NCBI GenBank assembly: GCA_033065855.1 | Contig: JAVXUO010001992.1 | Span: 124,001 to 188,000 of the forward strand | DNA from: Escallonia rubra | Taxonomy: Eukaryota > Streptophyta > Magnoliopsida > Escalloniales > Escalloniaceae | Direction: 5' to 3' | DNA length: 64,000 bases | In this document: positions 37,901 through 48,599 of the stretch, piece after piece | Numbering within the stretch: position 1 is the first letter of the stretch | How the letters are laid out: every line of letters starts with the position of its first letter | The notes under the pieces: generated by a model | Databases searched by the model: none | Told to the model about the DNA's origin: nothing | Seen by the model: the letters and a program-made list of their open reading frames with translations, nothing else | Made by a program: the position numbers and the translations under genes

Positions 37901-40900
37901 AGTAAGGAAGCACAAATATGTGTGCATTTTTTAAAGAACCTTTGATCACAACTATCATACATCTCCCAGCTAGTACTGAGAAATGTGGTTTGTCGGGCAG
38001 TACAGAGACAGACAGAGACAGACACAAATAAAAAACCAATAATATCAGGCATATGCCAAATAATTTGACCAATGGACAAAACAAAGAAAAGACCATACAT
38101 CGTATAGATACTATCCATACCATACAAGTTATGTATCATGTCAAGTAACAGGCATCTATTTGTACAACTACTAATAAGCCCAACCTCCTGTGCCAACTGA
38201 TTAAAATCATATCAGCTTATGCCCTAAAAGCAACATGTTTGCAATCGGGTCTGGCCATCCAATGGTGCAAACGTATTCCTCTTTGATTCCCTTTTTGGGT
38301 TGGAAGGGGGTGATGAGAGAACGGGTAATACAATGACAAAGGGGGAAATCTAGCTATACACATTTAAATAGAAAGTACTTACATGCACGGAGGTGGACCT
38401 TCCCCTTCTGGTTCCAATTTTCGCCATTCATACGGCTTGGCAGCTGTATCAAGGGCCCATACATCAGCAAGAGGTCGCTTTCCTGAAAATCATCGACCAG
38501 ATTATTGTTTTCAGTACCAATCAAAGCCTCTCAAGTAGAATTTTTCTAAAACAAGATGAAGCAGCAGTGCAGAGACTTACCATCATTACCACCAATAGCC
38601 ATGAGGTATCTTTGCCCCACCAGAGCCATGACATGCCCATAACGCGGCCCAGGTCCAGGGCCTTGAACCACAACTCTACAAGAAAAATAGCATTGGTTCA
38701 AATGGACGAACAGTACAAAATAGATATACATGCAGATATAAAGCACAGACAGGGTATATATAAATCTGACAAGCATGTCCCTCAAGATTCTAACCTATGC
38801 CACCGTGGTCGTTGCTGTGTGAGGTCAAGAACATGAAGATCCTCAGCAGACAAACCAGCTGGACCAATACCACCCTGTGTTGAACATAAAACCAGTATTT
38901 ATATGTAAATAAGATAATCGGGTTGTGGGACTATATGCAGGGAAACGAAGAAAAAGTTTTCTCGAATATTATGATGAGGCCAACCTGAATAACCACCATG
39001 GTACCCACAGCAGTTGCCACGTGAGCGGCCCTTGGTGTAGGTGGTTCTCCAAAAGGAGTAATTCTGTCAATTATGAAAGCTTATGAGCACCACTATTTTA
39101 GACTAAACGCAGACTGCATGATTTAAAATCCACATGATTGAAGTACCATTGATAGCTGAGAAGTGACCAGCAATTCAGGCTTACCTAGACCATTTATTTG
39201 TTAATACATCATAACAGTGCACGTCAGCGGTGGCCCCTGCTAAACCTGTTGTCAAATACAACCTATTATAGGAAGTCTACAAAAGGAAAACTTCTTTAAT
39301 TCTAGAATCCATAGAAAAATTATTACAAAAAGAAGCAGCATGCAACACAATCATCACCTTCCATTTATGAAAATTCTTAGACGTGTCTAAGACTAATGCT
39401 AAAGGGAACAGCAACCACACTCATGTCGAACGTGAATGTCAGTAAAATTAACAAAAACCGGGTATTTTGGATAATTAAGGAAAGAACAACGAAATTACGA
39501 AATCATATCCTTCGACTAGTAATCTTTTGCTTTCTTCAAATATAAGACCCCTACACCACTGCTCCAGTCAAGGGAGTTGAAAATGATAATGGGAGACACG
39601 GAAAAAAAAAATGCATCCAGGATTCAAAGAAAAGTAGGCTTCTTACTGGCACTTAAATAAATTCAACTTATATAACAAACCCTATCTTGAACTCAAAATC
39701 TACTGGGAGCAATGGAAGAATCACCATGCATCATGATTATCACCTTCCACTTAACGATATTTCTTACACTTGTGTTAGGGTACACCCATCAAATTCATGT
39801 CGCATTAAAAATTTCAGTACAATTATCCAAATATGGGTATTTTGGCTAGTTAAGGACATAACAACCAAATTACACAAACATATGCTTCAATGAGTACTAT
39901 GATGCTTTCTTTTATAGCTACCCATCATATAGTTCTCGGCCGAACGAAAGTCATAATACCACTCCACTGCTGGTCCAGTCAAGTGACTCCAAAAAGATAA
40001 CGAGAAATTATGAAAAACAATATGCATCCGGGATTCAATGAAAAGTAGGCTTCTTAATGGTACTTCATTATATTCAACTTATACGCACAATACAAATTAA
40101 CCAAACCTATTTTGAACTTAAATCTACTAGGGGCAACGAAAGATTCAACATCCATCATGATTATCACCTTCCATTTAATGAAATTTCTTACATGTGTTTT
40201 AGCGTAATGCTAAAGGGCACGCCACATTCATGTCGCACTTTAATTTCATCAAAGCTAACAAAAATGTTGGAAAACTTGTCTACTTTAGGGCATAACAACC
40301 AAATTATGCAATCATATACTTCAACTAGTACTCTCTTGCTTTTTACTATAACTAGCTGAGGACATAAAACCTTGGCTGAACGAAAGCCTTTTTACCGCTC
40401 TAGTACTTCTCCACTTAAATATGGAGTTCAAAAAGATAACAAGGGAGGGAACCCAAAAACACCAATGCATCCAGGATTGAAAGAAAAGTAGGGTTCTTAG
40501 TGGCACTTCAGTAGATTCAACTTATATGCACTAAACATAATAACAAACCCTAAAATTGAACTAAAATTTACTTAGGGGAAAAGAAACATACGTATCCCAG
40601 CACTTCCAGCCGAGGAAGGAGTCCCAGGGGCCGCCGAGTTTCCCTCGAGCGCGGTGGCTCCGCCGAACAGAATGAGCCTCGGCCCGATAAACCCCGGCGT
40701 GCCCTCCTCCCCGACAGCCGCCACGGCCGTCAGGGTGTGTCCGCAGCGAGGCCCCGGCCCGTCCTCCTTCTTCTCCAGTATCGCGTTCACCACCGTGTAC
40801 GTAGGCGCGTGCCTCGGGCCCGCCACCACCGCCGCCGCAGCAGCCCCCTGCTGCTGCACCGCCGCCGGCGGAGGAGATCCCACGGATTCCGGCGCCGGAA

Positions 40901-40988
40901 GCTGCTCCAGCTGCTCATCCGCGTGGTTTTCCTGGGCCGTCGGGTCGTGATCGGGCTGCTCCGAACCCATCGAAGAATCCACGTCCAT
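22976..40988 (-). CDS. BSL2/3-like: Kelch-repeat Ser/Thr phosphatase, BSU1/BSL family (BSL2/BSL3 type), complete, 21 coding exons
   Basis: Exons in transcript order: 40988-40592, 39245-39185, 39063-38985, 38874-38795, 38675-38581, 38482-38383, 34522-34453, 33852-33751, 33632-33551, 31681-31502, 28075-27802, 27715-27478, 27374-27204, 27048-26810, 26443-26359, 26248-26150, 26068-25869, 25774-25699, 23616-23481, 23373-23234, 23059-22976 (2988 nt, 995 aa). Phase is kept at every junction. Residues 80-416 form the N-terminal Kelch propeller, with Gly-Gly doublets at 109, 180, 234, 287, 339 and 411. An Ala-rich linker follows, then a PP1-like domain from about 644 with metal and catalytic motifs GDLHG (697-701), GDYVDRG (731-737), GNHE (763-766), RAHE (894-897) and SATNYC (916-921). 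The protein ends SLAWI. BSU1/BSL phosphatases dephosphorylate the GSK3-like kinase BIN2 in brassinosteroid signalling. The chosen start, MDVDSSM, matches the family N-terminus and is the first in-frame ATG, though its context is weak (T at -3). The active site is complete, so the gene should be functional. Confidence 0.95.
23707..24522. mobile_element. possible hAT-like MITE in BSL intron 18
   Basis: The left end 'gcaatgtttggttacc' (23708) and the right end 'aaccaaacatagcgc' (to 24522) are imperfect inverted repeats of the 'tgtttggtta' type common in plant hAT elements. No clear 8-bp target duplication is seen, so the call is tentative. Confidence 0.3.
25137..25287. repeat. perfect 63-bp inverted repeat with 25-bp spacer, BSL intron 18
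   Basis: The arm 25137-25199 (starting agtcctcatgtcgtaacc) is the exact reverse complement of 25225-25287 (ending ggttacgacatgaggact). I compared all 63 positions and found no mismatch. The spacer is 25200-25224. It lies in the 2.08-kb intron 18 and would fold into a long perfect hairpin in the BSL pre-mRNA. There are no terminal motifs or target duplications of a known MITE family. Confidence 0.95.
28353..28702. mobile_element. Stowaway MITE in BSL intron 10
   Basis: Terminal inverted repeats CTCCCTCCGTCCCACATAAT (left) and CATGTGGGAGGGAGGGAG (right) are flanked by TA on each side (28351-28352 and 28703-28704), the Tc1/mariner-type Stowaway signature. The element is about 350 bp, AT-rich and has no coding. 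Confidence 0.88.
29899..31115 (-). mobile_element. Mutator-like element C (Pack-MULE) in BSL intron 10
   Basis: A 1217-bp element with the same GGGCTAATTA termini as element B but in the opposite orientation. It is flanked by the 9-bp duplication TAAAAAAAA (29890-29898 and 31116-31124). Termini and subterminal text ('cctcagggacatagg', 'aaccgttagggttttt') match element B, while the middle is unrelated to it. The interior carries a mitochondrial carrier gene fragment, a C-rich block (30290-30400) and 'aattagggtt' palindromes (30184-30280). It has no transposase. Confidence 0.88.
30659..30812 (+). pseudogene. captured fragment of a mitochondrial dicarboxylate carrier gene
   Basis: Frame 1 from 30659 reads [20 protein letters not shown] then TLYSTT. 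After a 4-nt insertion (30737-30740) another frame continues [20 protein letters not shown] then PLTR. Together these match the second-helix region of plant mitochondrial dicarboxylate carriers (DIC type; family text [20 protein letters not shown] and GLYD). The frameshift and the lack of flanking carrier repeats make it non-functional. It lies inside Mutator-like element C, sense to the window and antisense to the BSL gene. Rejoining the frames would not give a full protein. Confidence 0.8.
34523..38382 (-). other. BSL intron 6 (3.86 kb), no gene seen
   Basis: The longest BSL intron. It holds a C-rich run 'cccccgcccccgttcccgcc' type at 36166-36202, a duplicated 19-bp 'gcctccttgtttgttgttg' at 36002-36040, and AT-rich sequence. 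Open frames on both strands are short and without motifs. No transposon ends were recognised. Confidence 0.5.
39290..40580. repeat. tandem array of ~410-440-bp units in BSL intron 1
   Basis: The anchor 'aaaagta(g)g(c/g)(t)ttctta' recurs at about 39637, 40048 and 40491 (spacings 411 and 443). Each unit carries 'atcatgattatcaccttcca', 'catgtcgca', 'cataacaaccaaatta' and 'atgcatcc(a/g)ggatt'. A diverged first unit lies at 39290-39636, and a truncated last unit runs almost to the donor of exon 1. Confidence 0.82.
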
Positions 40989-41068
40989 CGATCCCCGGCC
41001 GCTCGATTGCTCTCCTAATCTCGAGATCAGAGCTGCAGTGCTTACCAATTCGCATCTGTGATCAACAT
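40915..41068 (-). promoter_or_regulatory. two upstream ORFs before the BSL start
   Basis: If the transcript starts above position 41068, two AUGs precede the BSL start at 40988. The ATG at 41068 opens an 8-codon frame ending in TAA. The ATG at 41055 opens a 46-codon frame that runs past the main start in another frame and stops at 40915. The main start itself has T at -3, so some repression by upstream AUGs is plausible. The transcription start is not known, so this is conditional. Confidence 0.4.
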
Positions 41069-41398
41069 GTCTGGGTCCCAATCACTACGAAATGTGTGAA
41101 AATTTGAAACCCTAGCTTGGATCCTTCGATTCAATTGCGAAAAATCCCCCAAATTTTCCCCGAGGAGGTTTTGTGTATTACAGAGAGAGAAAAAATTTAG
41201 GTTTTTTAAGGATTTTTTTCTCTCTCTACACTTTCGGGCTGGTCGAGGAAGAAACGGGACGGAAGAAAGGAGACCACCAGGTGCAAGTATGTAACAAAAT
41301 CCCTCTCTCTCTCTCTCTCTCTCTCTCTAGAAATGTGGCATATAAGCTTCTCTCTCTAGAAAAGTAAAAAATTGGAAGTGGCTGCAGCAGGAGTCATG

Positions 41399-41436
<38 letters not shown>

Positions 41437-41498
41437 AAAAACCAACACCTCTCTCGAAATGTGCTTAGAAAGAAAGGTAAATAAACACTCGTTGCATG

Positions 41499-41530
<32 letters not shown>

Positions 41531-42473
41531 ACTGCCTTTCTCTACGTGAACGGTTTAAGGGTCTCCGGCGAGTGCACGTGGAGAGAGGGGCGTGGGCGTG
41601 GCCGTGGGGGATGAGTTATATATATATGTGTCTAGTGAAACGACGGCGCTCGCTGATGGGGAAGGAAAAATGATTATTACCGGATAAGCCGGTAAAAGGG
41701 GTGAGCGTGTTCAAACAACGAGCGCGGTAGTTAGTGACTCCGATTTATACGGAGGGCTGCCCTCGGTCTCCCCTGATTGGTTGAGAGAAGAAGAAGTGAA
41801 GACAAGAATACGCGCGGCAGGAGCGAGTGGGGGTGAGAAAGAAATAAACATTTGGGGCTAGAGCTGGCTTCGGCTAGATATGTTGTACTGTTATGCTGTG
41901 TATTAAAATACTATTACTGTATGTATGTATCAGATATATATATACTTATATTTATCTTCGTTATATTATTATTATGTTGGATTTTGTACTTTTTTTCTTA
42001 GGTTTAATTAAAACTTCTCTTAGTGGCTTATCTCTATCGGGAAGTTTTCATGTTTTTCGATCGAGCCTTTCTGTTAGCTTTTCATTTATTTTTCTGGTAA
42101 ATTTGGCAATGGTACATATACGAACGAGATGGTTGCCAAAGTCCTTCAAAGAAAATTTAATTTTGTCTTCTGTTTTTTCAGTTTATCCTCTCTCTGGATT
42201 TATTTATGTGTCTCGCATTTGTAATTAACACTAACAACTCACGCCAGCACCATAATCGTGACCATCGCCCGCCTTCACCACCGGTGCCAGAGTCATCCCA
42301 GAAAAATGGATGCTCAATCATTATATAAGATCTCAAATTCCATTTTTCGAGAAATTTATCAATTTCATTATCTTCGCGATTTAAACTTCTATTTGGCTAT
42401 GGATCCAAACTTCCACCCAAGTAATGAAGAATGTGGACCGAATTGGTTCTACACAAATACTTTTGTATTTTTA
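40989..42473. other. upstream flank of the BSL gene
   Basis: This is 5' leader and promoter of the BSL gene (GA tracts listed separately), with TA repeats near 41616-41630. From about 41880 it is AT-rich DNA with one open frame on the plus strand that has no recognisable motif. No second gene was found. Confidence 0.5.
41302..41525 (-). promoter_or_regulatory. three GA-repeat tracts in the 5' region of the BSL gene
   Basis: CT dinucleotide tracts at about 41302-41328, 41402-41435 and 41499-41525 read as GA repeats on the BSL coding strand, 0.3-0.55 kb above the start codon. GA repeats near plant transcription starts are known binding sites of BBR/BPC (GAGA-binding) factors. A G-box CACGTG lies just beyond, at 41575-41580. 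Position and composition are seen directly; a regulatory role is inference. Confidence 0.4.
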
Positions 42474-44931
42474 TTAGTTGAGTGTACGTGCGTTGCACGT
42501 GGGCATTCTTCTTTATTACAATAAAAATAATTATTTAAATGAAATAATTTTACTTTCGTATCTCGTTTGATAATTACGTCAACACAAAAAATATGGTATG
42601 TAAAAGTTTGATGCTGACATTCTCAACTAAGACCATAGACTACCAATGTGTCGTCACAACTTATTTCTATGAAAATGTATAACAGAGCGCATTCAAGTAT
42701 ATATGCCTTGAAAAGATCGATCAATATAAATAGTTTCATGCTACAACGTGCTGAATCAAATAAATGAACAATTTTTGAATCGTTTGAAAGTAGTTCTCAA
42801 GCAATGGCATCTCAATTTTCGTTTTCTTTTATGGCTTCCCCACAATGCTCATCACCGTGAAGCCATACTTAAACCTTCTTTTGATACTTTTCGTCTTTGA
42901 ATTATTTCATCCTTCTTTTTTGTTGCCATCTTAATGAGGAAATTGGTCTTTCTGTGCATGATACTGACCTTATGAGACTTTTCATGTGATAACATCATTG
43001 AAGAAAAGTTGAAATAACAATATACCCTTTTCTTGGATTCTATGAGCTTGGGTACATTCCAACCAGTTAGTTTTTTTTATATCCAGATTTGTATGAAGCA
43101 TTTTCCTTGCAGTAAGACCACGTGGGAACCTATAAAAAAATCTTTAACACTCTTCATTTCCTTCCCTATGAATGAGGCAATAACCAAATAACAAAAGTTG
43201 TATTCATGACATGTTTATCCGTCACAGAAGTGATTCAAGGAAAAAAATGCAGGAATGGAAATTCATGTCATCTTGCATTATAATATATGAATTAGATTCT
43301 GCATGAGTTCGAAACTTTAAAACAAAATCAATTTGAACAAGATTTGCAAATCTCATGACTCTCATTAGACCAAAACTCAAGCTAATATTGCTCATAATTG
43401 ATCTAACATTTGTATCAATACAAACAACCGTGAAAATAAGCCTGCATGTCTATAAATAGATAGAAACTCCCAACAAGTCTTTTGAAATTATAATATTTAA
43501 TTCAAGAAATGAATTAAGAGCAAACTAAGACCTAAAGTAAGGGTCTGTTTGGTAACACTGTCAGTTTTCAGTTTTTTTCTAAAAGAAAATATAAGAGTTC
43601 TGATTTTTTTTTTACCAGTTTAAAAAATTGGTGGCTATTTGACAGAGTTTATTTTTTCAAAAAACAGAAAAGAGCAAGCGTTTGACATGACAACTCTTTG
43701 GGTTTATTTTTTTAATATACATGTTTACATAATTAAATATTATTAAAGGTAATTAAGCAATTATATTACAATGTCTTAAACATAATTTTCCAACATTACA
43801 ATGATTAACAACCAACATTTATAAACATAATTAAACCAACATTAGCTCATTTTAATCCTAAACAAGTGTAGATTGACCACCGGCGCCAAGACCACCAGCG
43901 GACCACCACCGGATCGGCACTGCCACACTACCACCAAAGCTGCACACAACCACGGATTCACCCCATCGCCACCGGTCTCATCGCCACACTGTCGGCACCC
44001 AGATCGGGCCACCGTTGTCCGCCGTCAGCGGACACCACAACCGGTGCTACAAACCCAAACTCTCGCCGGTCAAAACTGAAGCCCATCCTTCTTTCTTTCT
44101 CTCGCCGGTCAAAAATTGGCGCTACAAACCCATGGCTCTCTCCGATTGGATTTAATTTAGGGCTTTCGGGACGGGGGGAGATAAAGAGAAGATAGAGAGA
44201 GGGGCCGAAAAGCGTTGCAAGTCGCAATAACCAGAGGTGAAGTGGTGGAGCCGCCGATGTCCGGTGGAGGCGATGGACGCGGTGGCCGGTGAAGGCGACA
44301 GATGCGGTCGGCTAACACCCTAACTTTCATGGACTTTTGGAAAATTTTTAAACTAGGCCAAAAAAGAGCAAAAAAAATGGCTGTCAAACGGCCCCTAAAT
44401 CTTCAAACTCACATGCCTTTACCATATTCCCAGATTGCTTAGGAATACACAGAGTCGGATATATTATGGATCCAACCCAGATTATTGCTCCAAACTATGT
44501 CAAGTCATACAGAGTTCACATGCAATACTATACGCTATTTATCTATTTGTGAAAATGAAAAGGAAACTGTACTATCAAACCTAAATAAAGCACCAGTAAC
44601 ACAACCTTCTAATTCGATGATGAGGCACAAATATTTTGTGGACGCCTAATAAATCAGGATTAGAAGTGCATTTTAATTTTATCACCACGTGATGATGGAG
44701 ATGAATAATTGTTCAGGAGGTAAAGAAGGCTGTATTGTTAAGATGAAAATGAAAAGTTGTTAATGATGGAGACCAATAATCATTAAGGAGGCAATTAATT
44801 TTGTCAACATTTAGTGAGGAAGAAGTGGTGTACAATGGTAAAAGGACACTGAAGTCATATATTGAATTTGCAAGTGTATTTGTGTCCAAAAAAGAATATA
44901 CATTTATTCACATTTTTATAAGTAGTATAGA
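42474..44931 (-). mobile_element. nonautonomous Helitron, minus orientation
   Basis: Read on the minus strand, the element starts TCTATACTACTTATAAAAAT (44931) and ends with the hairpin ACGTGC-AAC-GCACGT followed by ACACTCAA and CTAA (42474). The host bases are A before the 5' TC and T after CTAA, as in Helitron insertion between A and T. It is 2458 bp and has no Rep/helicase coding. A hAT-like element is nested inside. Confidence 0.72.
43540..44396. mobile_element. hAT-like element nested in the Helitron
   Basis: The left end agggtctgtttggtaac and the right end (reverse complement aggggccgtttgacagcc) are imperfect inverted repeats of a common plant hAT type. The interior 43880-44330 is GC-rich ('accaccggcgcc', 'ggtggccggtgaaggcg') and contrasts with the AT-rich surroundings. 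No clear 8-bp duplication. Confidence 0.4.
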
Positions 44932-45214
44932 TTTTTCTAGATTTACTATACAATGTATTGGTATAATGTAGATATGGCCTCCAAGGATTTAAAAATGGTA
45001 ATGGTGACATTTATTATGGATAATGGTAGAATTAAAGCAGGTTTTCAATATGGTGTCATATTTGACTTTACTATGGTTGCAGATGGGTTTGGGTTTAATG
45101 GGATGGACGATGAAAAAAATTTAATAAAAAAGTGATATGGTCCGTCCATTCGCAGTGGATGGATGCCCAAAACATGCTGGCAACTTCTTAAGTTACCAAC
45201 GCAGTCAAGGGATC
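44932..45214. other. intergenic, no gene seen
   Basis: AT-rich DNA between the Helitron and the microsatellite block. One short plus-strand frame at 44953-45135 has no recognisable motif. Confidence 0.4.
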
Positions 45215-45535
45215 AGTTCGCTACATGTATACATATAAACATATATGTTTGTGTATGTGGGGGTGTGTGTGTATATGGGTGAGTGGTGTCTGTGTATGTT
45301 TACACACACACACATGTGTGTGTGTGTGTGCGCGCGTGCGCACGCGTGCAAATATACACACATGCACGCGCGCGCGCGTACACACACACACGCATACACA
45401 CATATGCTTATAGATGTATGTCTGTGTTAGATATAGATACATATACATACATACATATATTTGTGTATATTTGCATATATTTACATACATACACATATAT
45501 GTATATATGTATATATATATGTATATACACACATT
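45215..45535. repeat. TG/CA/CG/TA alternating microsatellite block
   Basis: About 320 bp of almost pure alternating purine-pyrimidine sequence: TG, CA, CG and TA runs on one strand, switching phase several times. Open frames on both strands (Cys/Val/Tyr/Thr/His-rich) are products of the dinucleotide composition. Confidence 0.9.
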
Positions 45536-46270
45536 AATGTTATATATGGGCAGATCAACACCCACCATTGAAAAAAGCCCATTTTTTCAGCTGTGATCTG
45601 GCCATCCATGTCGCACTATGGACAGTTGAGATCTTTTTTTTCAGAATTTTGCCTAACCTCACCAAAGTGGGGCAGTTAGCTTTGTTCCAAAATTGCCCTT
45701 AGCTCAATATCTCTCACTGAATTCCTTTCACCCAAAATTGTCCACATATCGCTCAAGTTTGTCTCCTCTCACCCAATTCCTCTCTTTCGCTCCTCTTAAT
45801 CTGATCTATGTGGCTAACGACGACGGCTATAATGGTGATGGCGATGTGGCAGAGGTTATGCGTAATTGTGGTGGCTGTGTGACTGATGTTGTGGGTAGTG
45901 GTGGAGGCATTGTGGCTAAAGATAGGGTAATAGTGGTGGCAGAGATTGTGGGTAATGATGGTGGCAGTGTAGTGGAGGTGGGTAAAGGCATGGTGGTGCC
46001 AGATTTTTTAGTTGAAGTGTGGCAAAGGCACGTAAAGGGGCAGTGCTGCCCAATCTGCTAGTGGAGGTATGTCGCACATCTGCTTTTTGAGGTACGATAG
46101 TGGTACTGGTGGCACGTTTGTGTTGATGACGTACCATAAGGTGGTGGCAATAGCGTGGTCTTGTTGGGTGGTTACGGTGGTATTAGAAAGGGTGCAGGGA
46201 CTTCTCTTGGTTGTGATTGCAGGGGTGCATGGTTGGTTGCGGCATCTGAGGTTTGTGTAGGATGTGTTGG
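45536..46270. other. G-rich flank of the LTR, possible old DNA transposon arm
   Basis: Sequence rich in GGTGG/GTGG motifs. Its outer part (45590-45720) loosely resembles the reverse complement of 48450-48600 ('ctgagat', then 'taacctc...' blocks), as if the LTR had inserted into a terminal-inverted-repeat element. Weak evidence; no supportable gene. Confidence 0.3.
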
Positions 46271-48355
46271 TGTGAGAACCCAACATTTTATATGGTTTGA
46301 TTACATATTTAAGTATGATTAGATAAACCACTTTTGTGAAAATGGTTATGATGAACTATGCATGATAACATATTTGAATGTATGTTTAAATGTTAGACAC
46401 CTTGAATTGAGTAAATTTTCTAAAAAGGTGCACGAAGTGCTAGAAATGGAAAAGAGTATTTAATGTTTAGAAACTTTAAATGATCACTTGGAATGACCAA
46501 AGATATTTTGAGAAGAGTTGGAAACGAAAAATGGTGAAACCTTTAGCTGGGAGTAAACGGTTGTTGACCGGACTGCCTGTGAATTGTTTTGCTTTTGGCA
46601 AAGAATTATGCCACCTCGTGCTTGTGACGTGTCAACATAGTATTGTGACACGTCGTGCTTCGAGCCTTGTCGTACTTTGGTTAGCATTGTCGTGCTTACT
46701 AGGTGGCACAACCGTGTCTTGCCACCTCATGCTTCCAGCCTTGTCATGCTTGCCAGGTGGCACAACTGTGTCTTGCCACCTCGTGCTTTGAGCCTTGTCG
46801 TGCTTGCTAGGTGGCACAACTGTGTCTTGCCACCATATGCCTTGAGCCTTGTCGTGCTTGCTAGGTGGCACAATCGTGTCTTGCCACCTCGTGCTTAAAG
46901 CCTCGTCGTGCTTGACTTTTCCACCTCTTCACCTTCACTTGACACCTCCTACTTGCTTCTAACTTGATATAAAAGACCCAATTGACCTGCTTAAATTCTC
47001 TTACCTCGTTTTTAGAGAAAAGTGCAAGAAAAGCAACCAAAAACCTCCCAAAATCTAGAATTAAGGCTTGTTTTTGAAAAGGAACCTCAAACAGTTGATT
47101 TGGAAAGTTCCTATGAGCTTCAAACAATGTTTTGAACGTGTTTTGAGGAGTATTTTAAAGGTGTTTCAAATCTGAAAATTGGGTCTTTCATCTCTTCTTT
47201 AAGGTAAGATAGTTAAAGCTTTTTAATGGGCTTTTAAGACATGAATATGGATATATGCTATGTTAGCGTAACTCTTTTAGTATGAATCATTTGTCAAACA
47301 TTTAAATACTTGTTAGAGACTTGTTAGTAAGTGAATCTATTCATGTTTAACATATTGGAGGTTATGGAAGACGTGAAATAGGTTATGGTATGTGTGAATT
47401 GTGGATTTATGTCAAACTAGACATGGTTAGAATATGGTTTTGGACATGTTTGTTATGTCCTTAATTGAACTAATTTGCTGAATATAAATGATTATGTTAC
47501 ATGTCCAAGATGTTATGAAGATGACGTTACGTGATGAAAGTGACTAAATATTTGATAGCTATGTATGAAATGATATATTTTCTTGCACATGAGCATGTTA
47601 CATCCTTTCATTGAAAGGGATGGTTGATATACTGTTGATGATTATTATGTTACCCCGTTCAAATGATTGGGGGTTGATTTGTTTGTGTTTGAGTAGCGGT
47701 GCACCGTATGAGCCGAACAATTGTATCTCCGACTGCTACCCGAGGCAGTATCGGTGTCCATTTGTTTTCGGTTACTTTGCCTTTGGCCGAGGCAAAGGTT
47801 GTGATCTTATATCCCGGGTGTGGTGACATAAGGGTGGTCTATTGATGGGACTGAATTCGGGAATGGTAAACTCTTGTAATGCTCAACTAAGTGTGAACAT
47901 TTGATATGTGTTATGTGCACATGTAGAACTGCTTAATGTGATTGAATTGCAATAGCATGCATTATCAGTATTCTTGAGTTGAAAGTTACATTAAATGTCT
48001 TTGATTATCTTATTGAGCCAGTGGGCTGACGGGTTTTTACCCATAATAACATTTTAGATCAAGGAGCCGGTCCCTCGAAAGGCAAGGAGAAGGTGTGAGG
48101 CACGGTGAGAAGACGGGCAAGGGGTCACTTGTACATTTGTGAATTAAGTTGTACTTACGTAGTACAGTATGTCAACTTTGAGATCTGGCAGAGAGCTTAC
48201 TAGGTGTGTTTTGTAACAGTAAACTCTTTAATTTTGTATAATATGGTTTGATTACCAAGTGAGTTAGAATGAGTTGTATTATCAGTTTGATGTGATTAGC
48301 TGATGTGTCGTAATGCTCCAGCCGGGTTGAGTTAACCTTAAGTTGGGGCGTTACA
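46271..48355 (+). mobile_element. Ty3/gypsy-type LTR, probably solo
   Basis: Starts TGTGAGAACCCAACATTTTA and ends AAGTTGGGGCGTTACA, typical TG...CA termini of a chromovirus-like plant LTR (2085 bp). Flanking 5-mers are GTTGG (46266-46270) and GTTAG (48356-48360), a possible target duplication with one change. The text just after it (tggtgttagag, 48366-48376) also resembles a tRNA-Met primer-binding site (TGGTATCAGAG), so a 5' LTR of a decayed element is the alternative. No gag-pol coding follows. Confidence 0.6.
46687..46916. repeat. 54-bp minisatellite within the LTR
   Basis: Units beginning 'ttgccacctc(g/a)tgctt' start at 46719, 46773, 46827 and 46881, exactly 54 bp apart, with a partial unit before. 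Since 54 is 18 codons, all frames stay open and give repetitive 18-residue open frames on both strands. Confidence 0.92.
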
Positions 48356-48599
48356 GTTAGTATGGTGTTAGAGGTGAGTTTGTTAGATTGATGTGTTGGT
48401 GTTTGCGGTGGCCATGGTGGCTGTGGTGGTGTTGTTCGTTAGTGAGAGAGAGAGGGGGAGGGAGGACTTGAACAAATAGGCATTTGTGGAATGTTTTAAA
48501 AAATTACTAACCGCTACTCTTCGGGGGAGTTAAGAGGAAATTAATTTAATATATGGAATCTCAGCCATTAATCTGTTACGTGGTCGGCTAAGATATCCT

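Noticed and set aside
40989-41081. N-terminal extension of the BSL protein upstream of residue 1
   Set aside because: The frame is open, but the first codon would be TTG and there is no in-frame ATG. The family N-terminus matches the ATG at 40988.
45205-45568. Several Cys/Val/Tyr/Thr/His-rich open frames
   Set aside because: They are products of the alternating dinucleotide repeat.
46632-46898. Repeat proteins with 18-residue units on both strands
   Set aside because: They are translation of the 54-bp minisatellite inside an LTR. Both strands are open because the period is a multiple of three.
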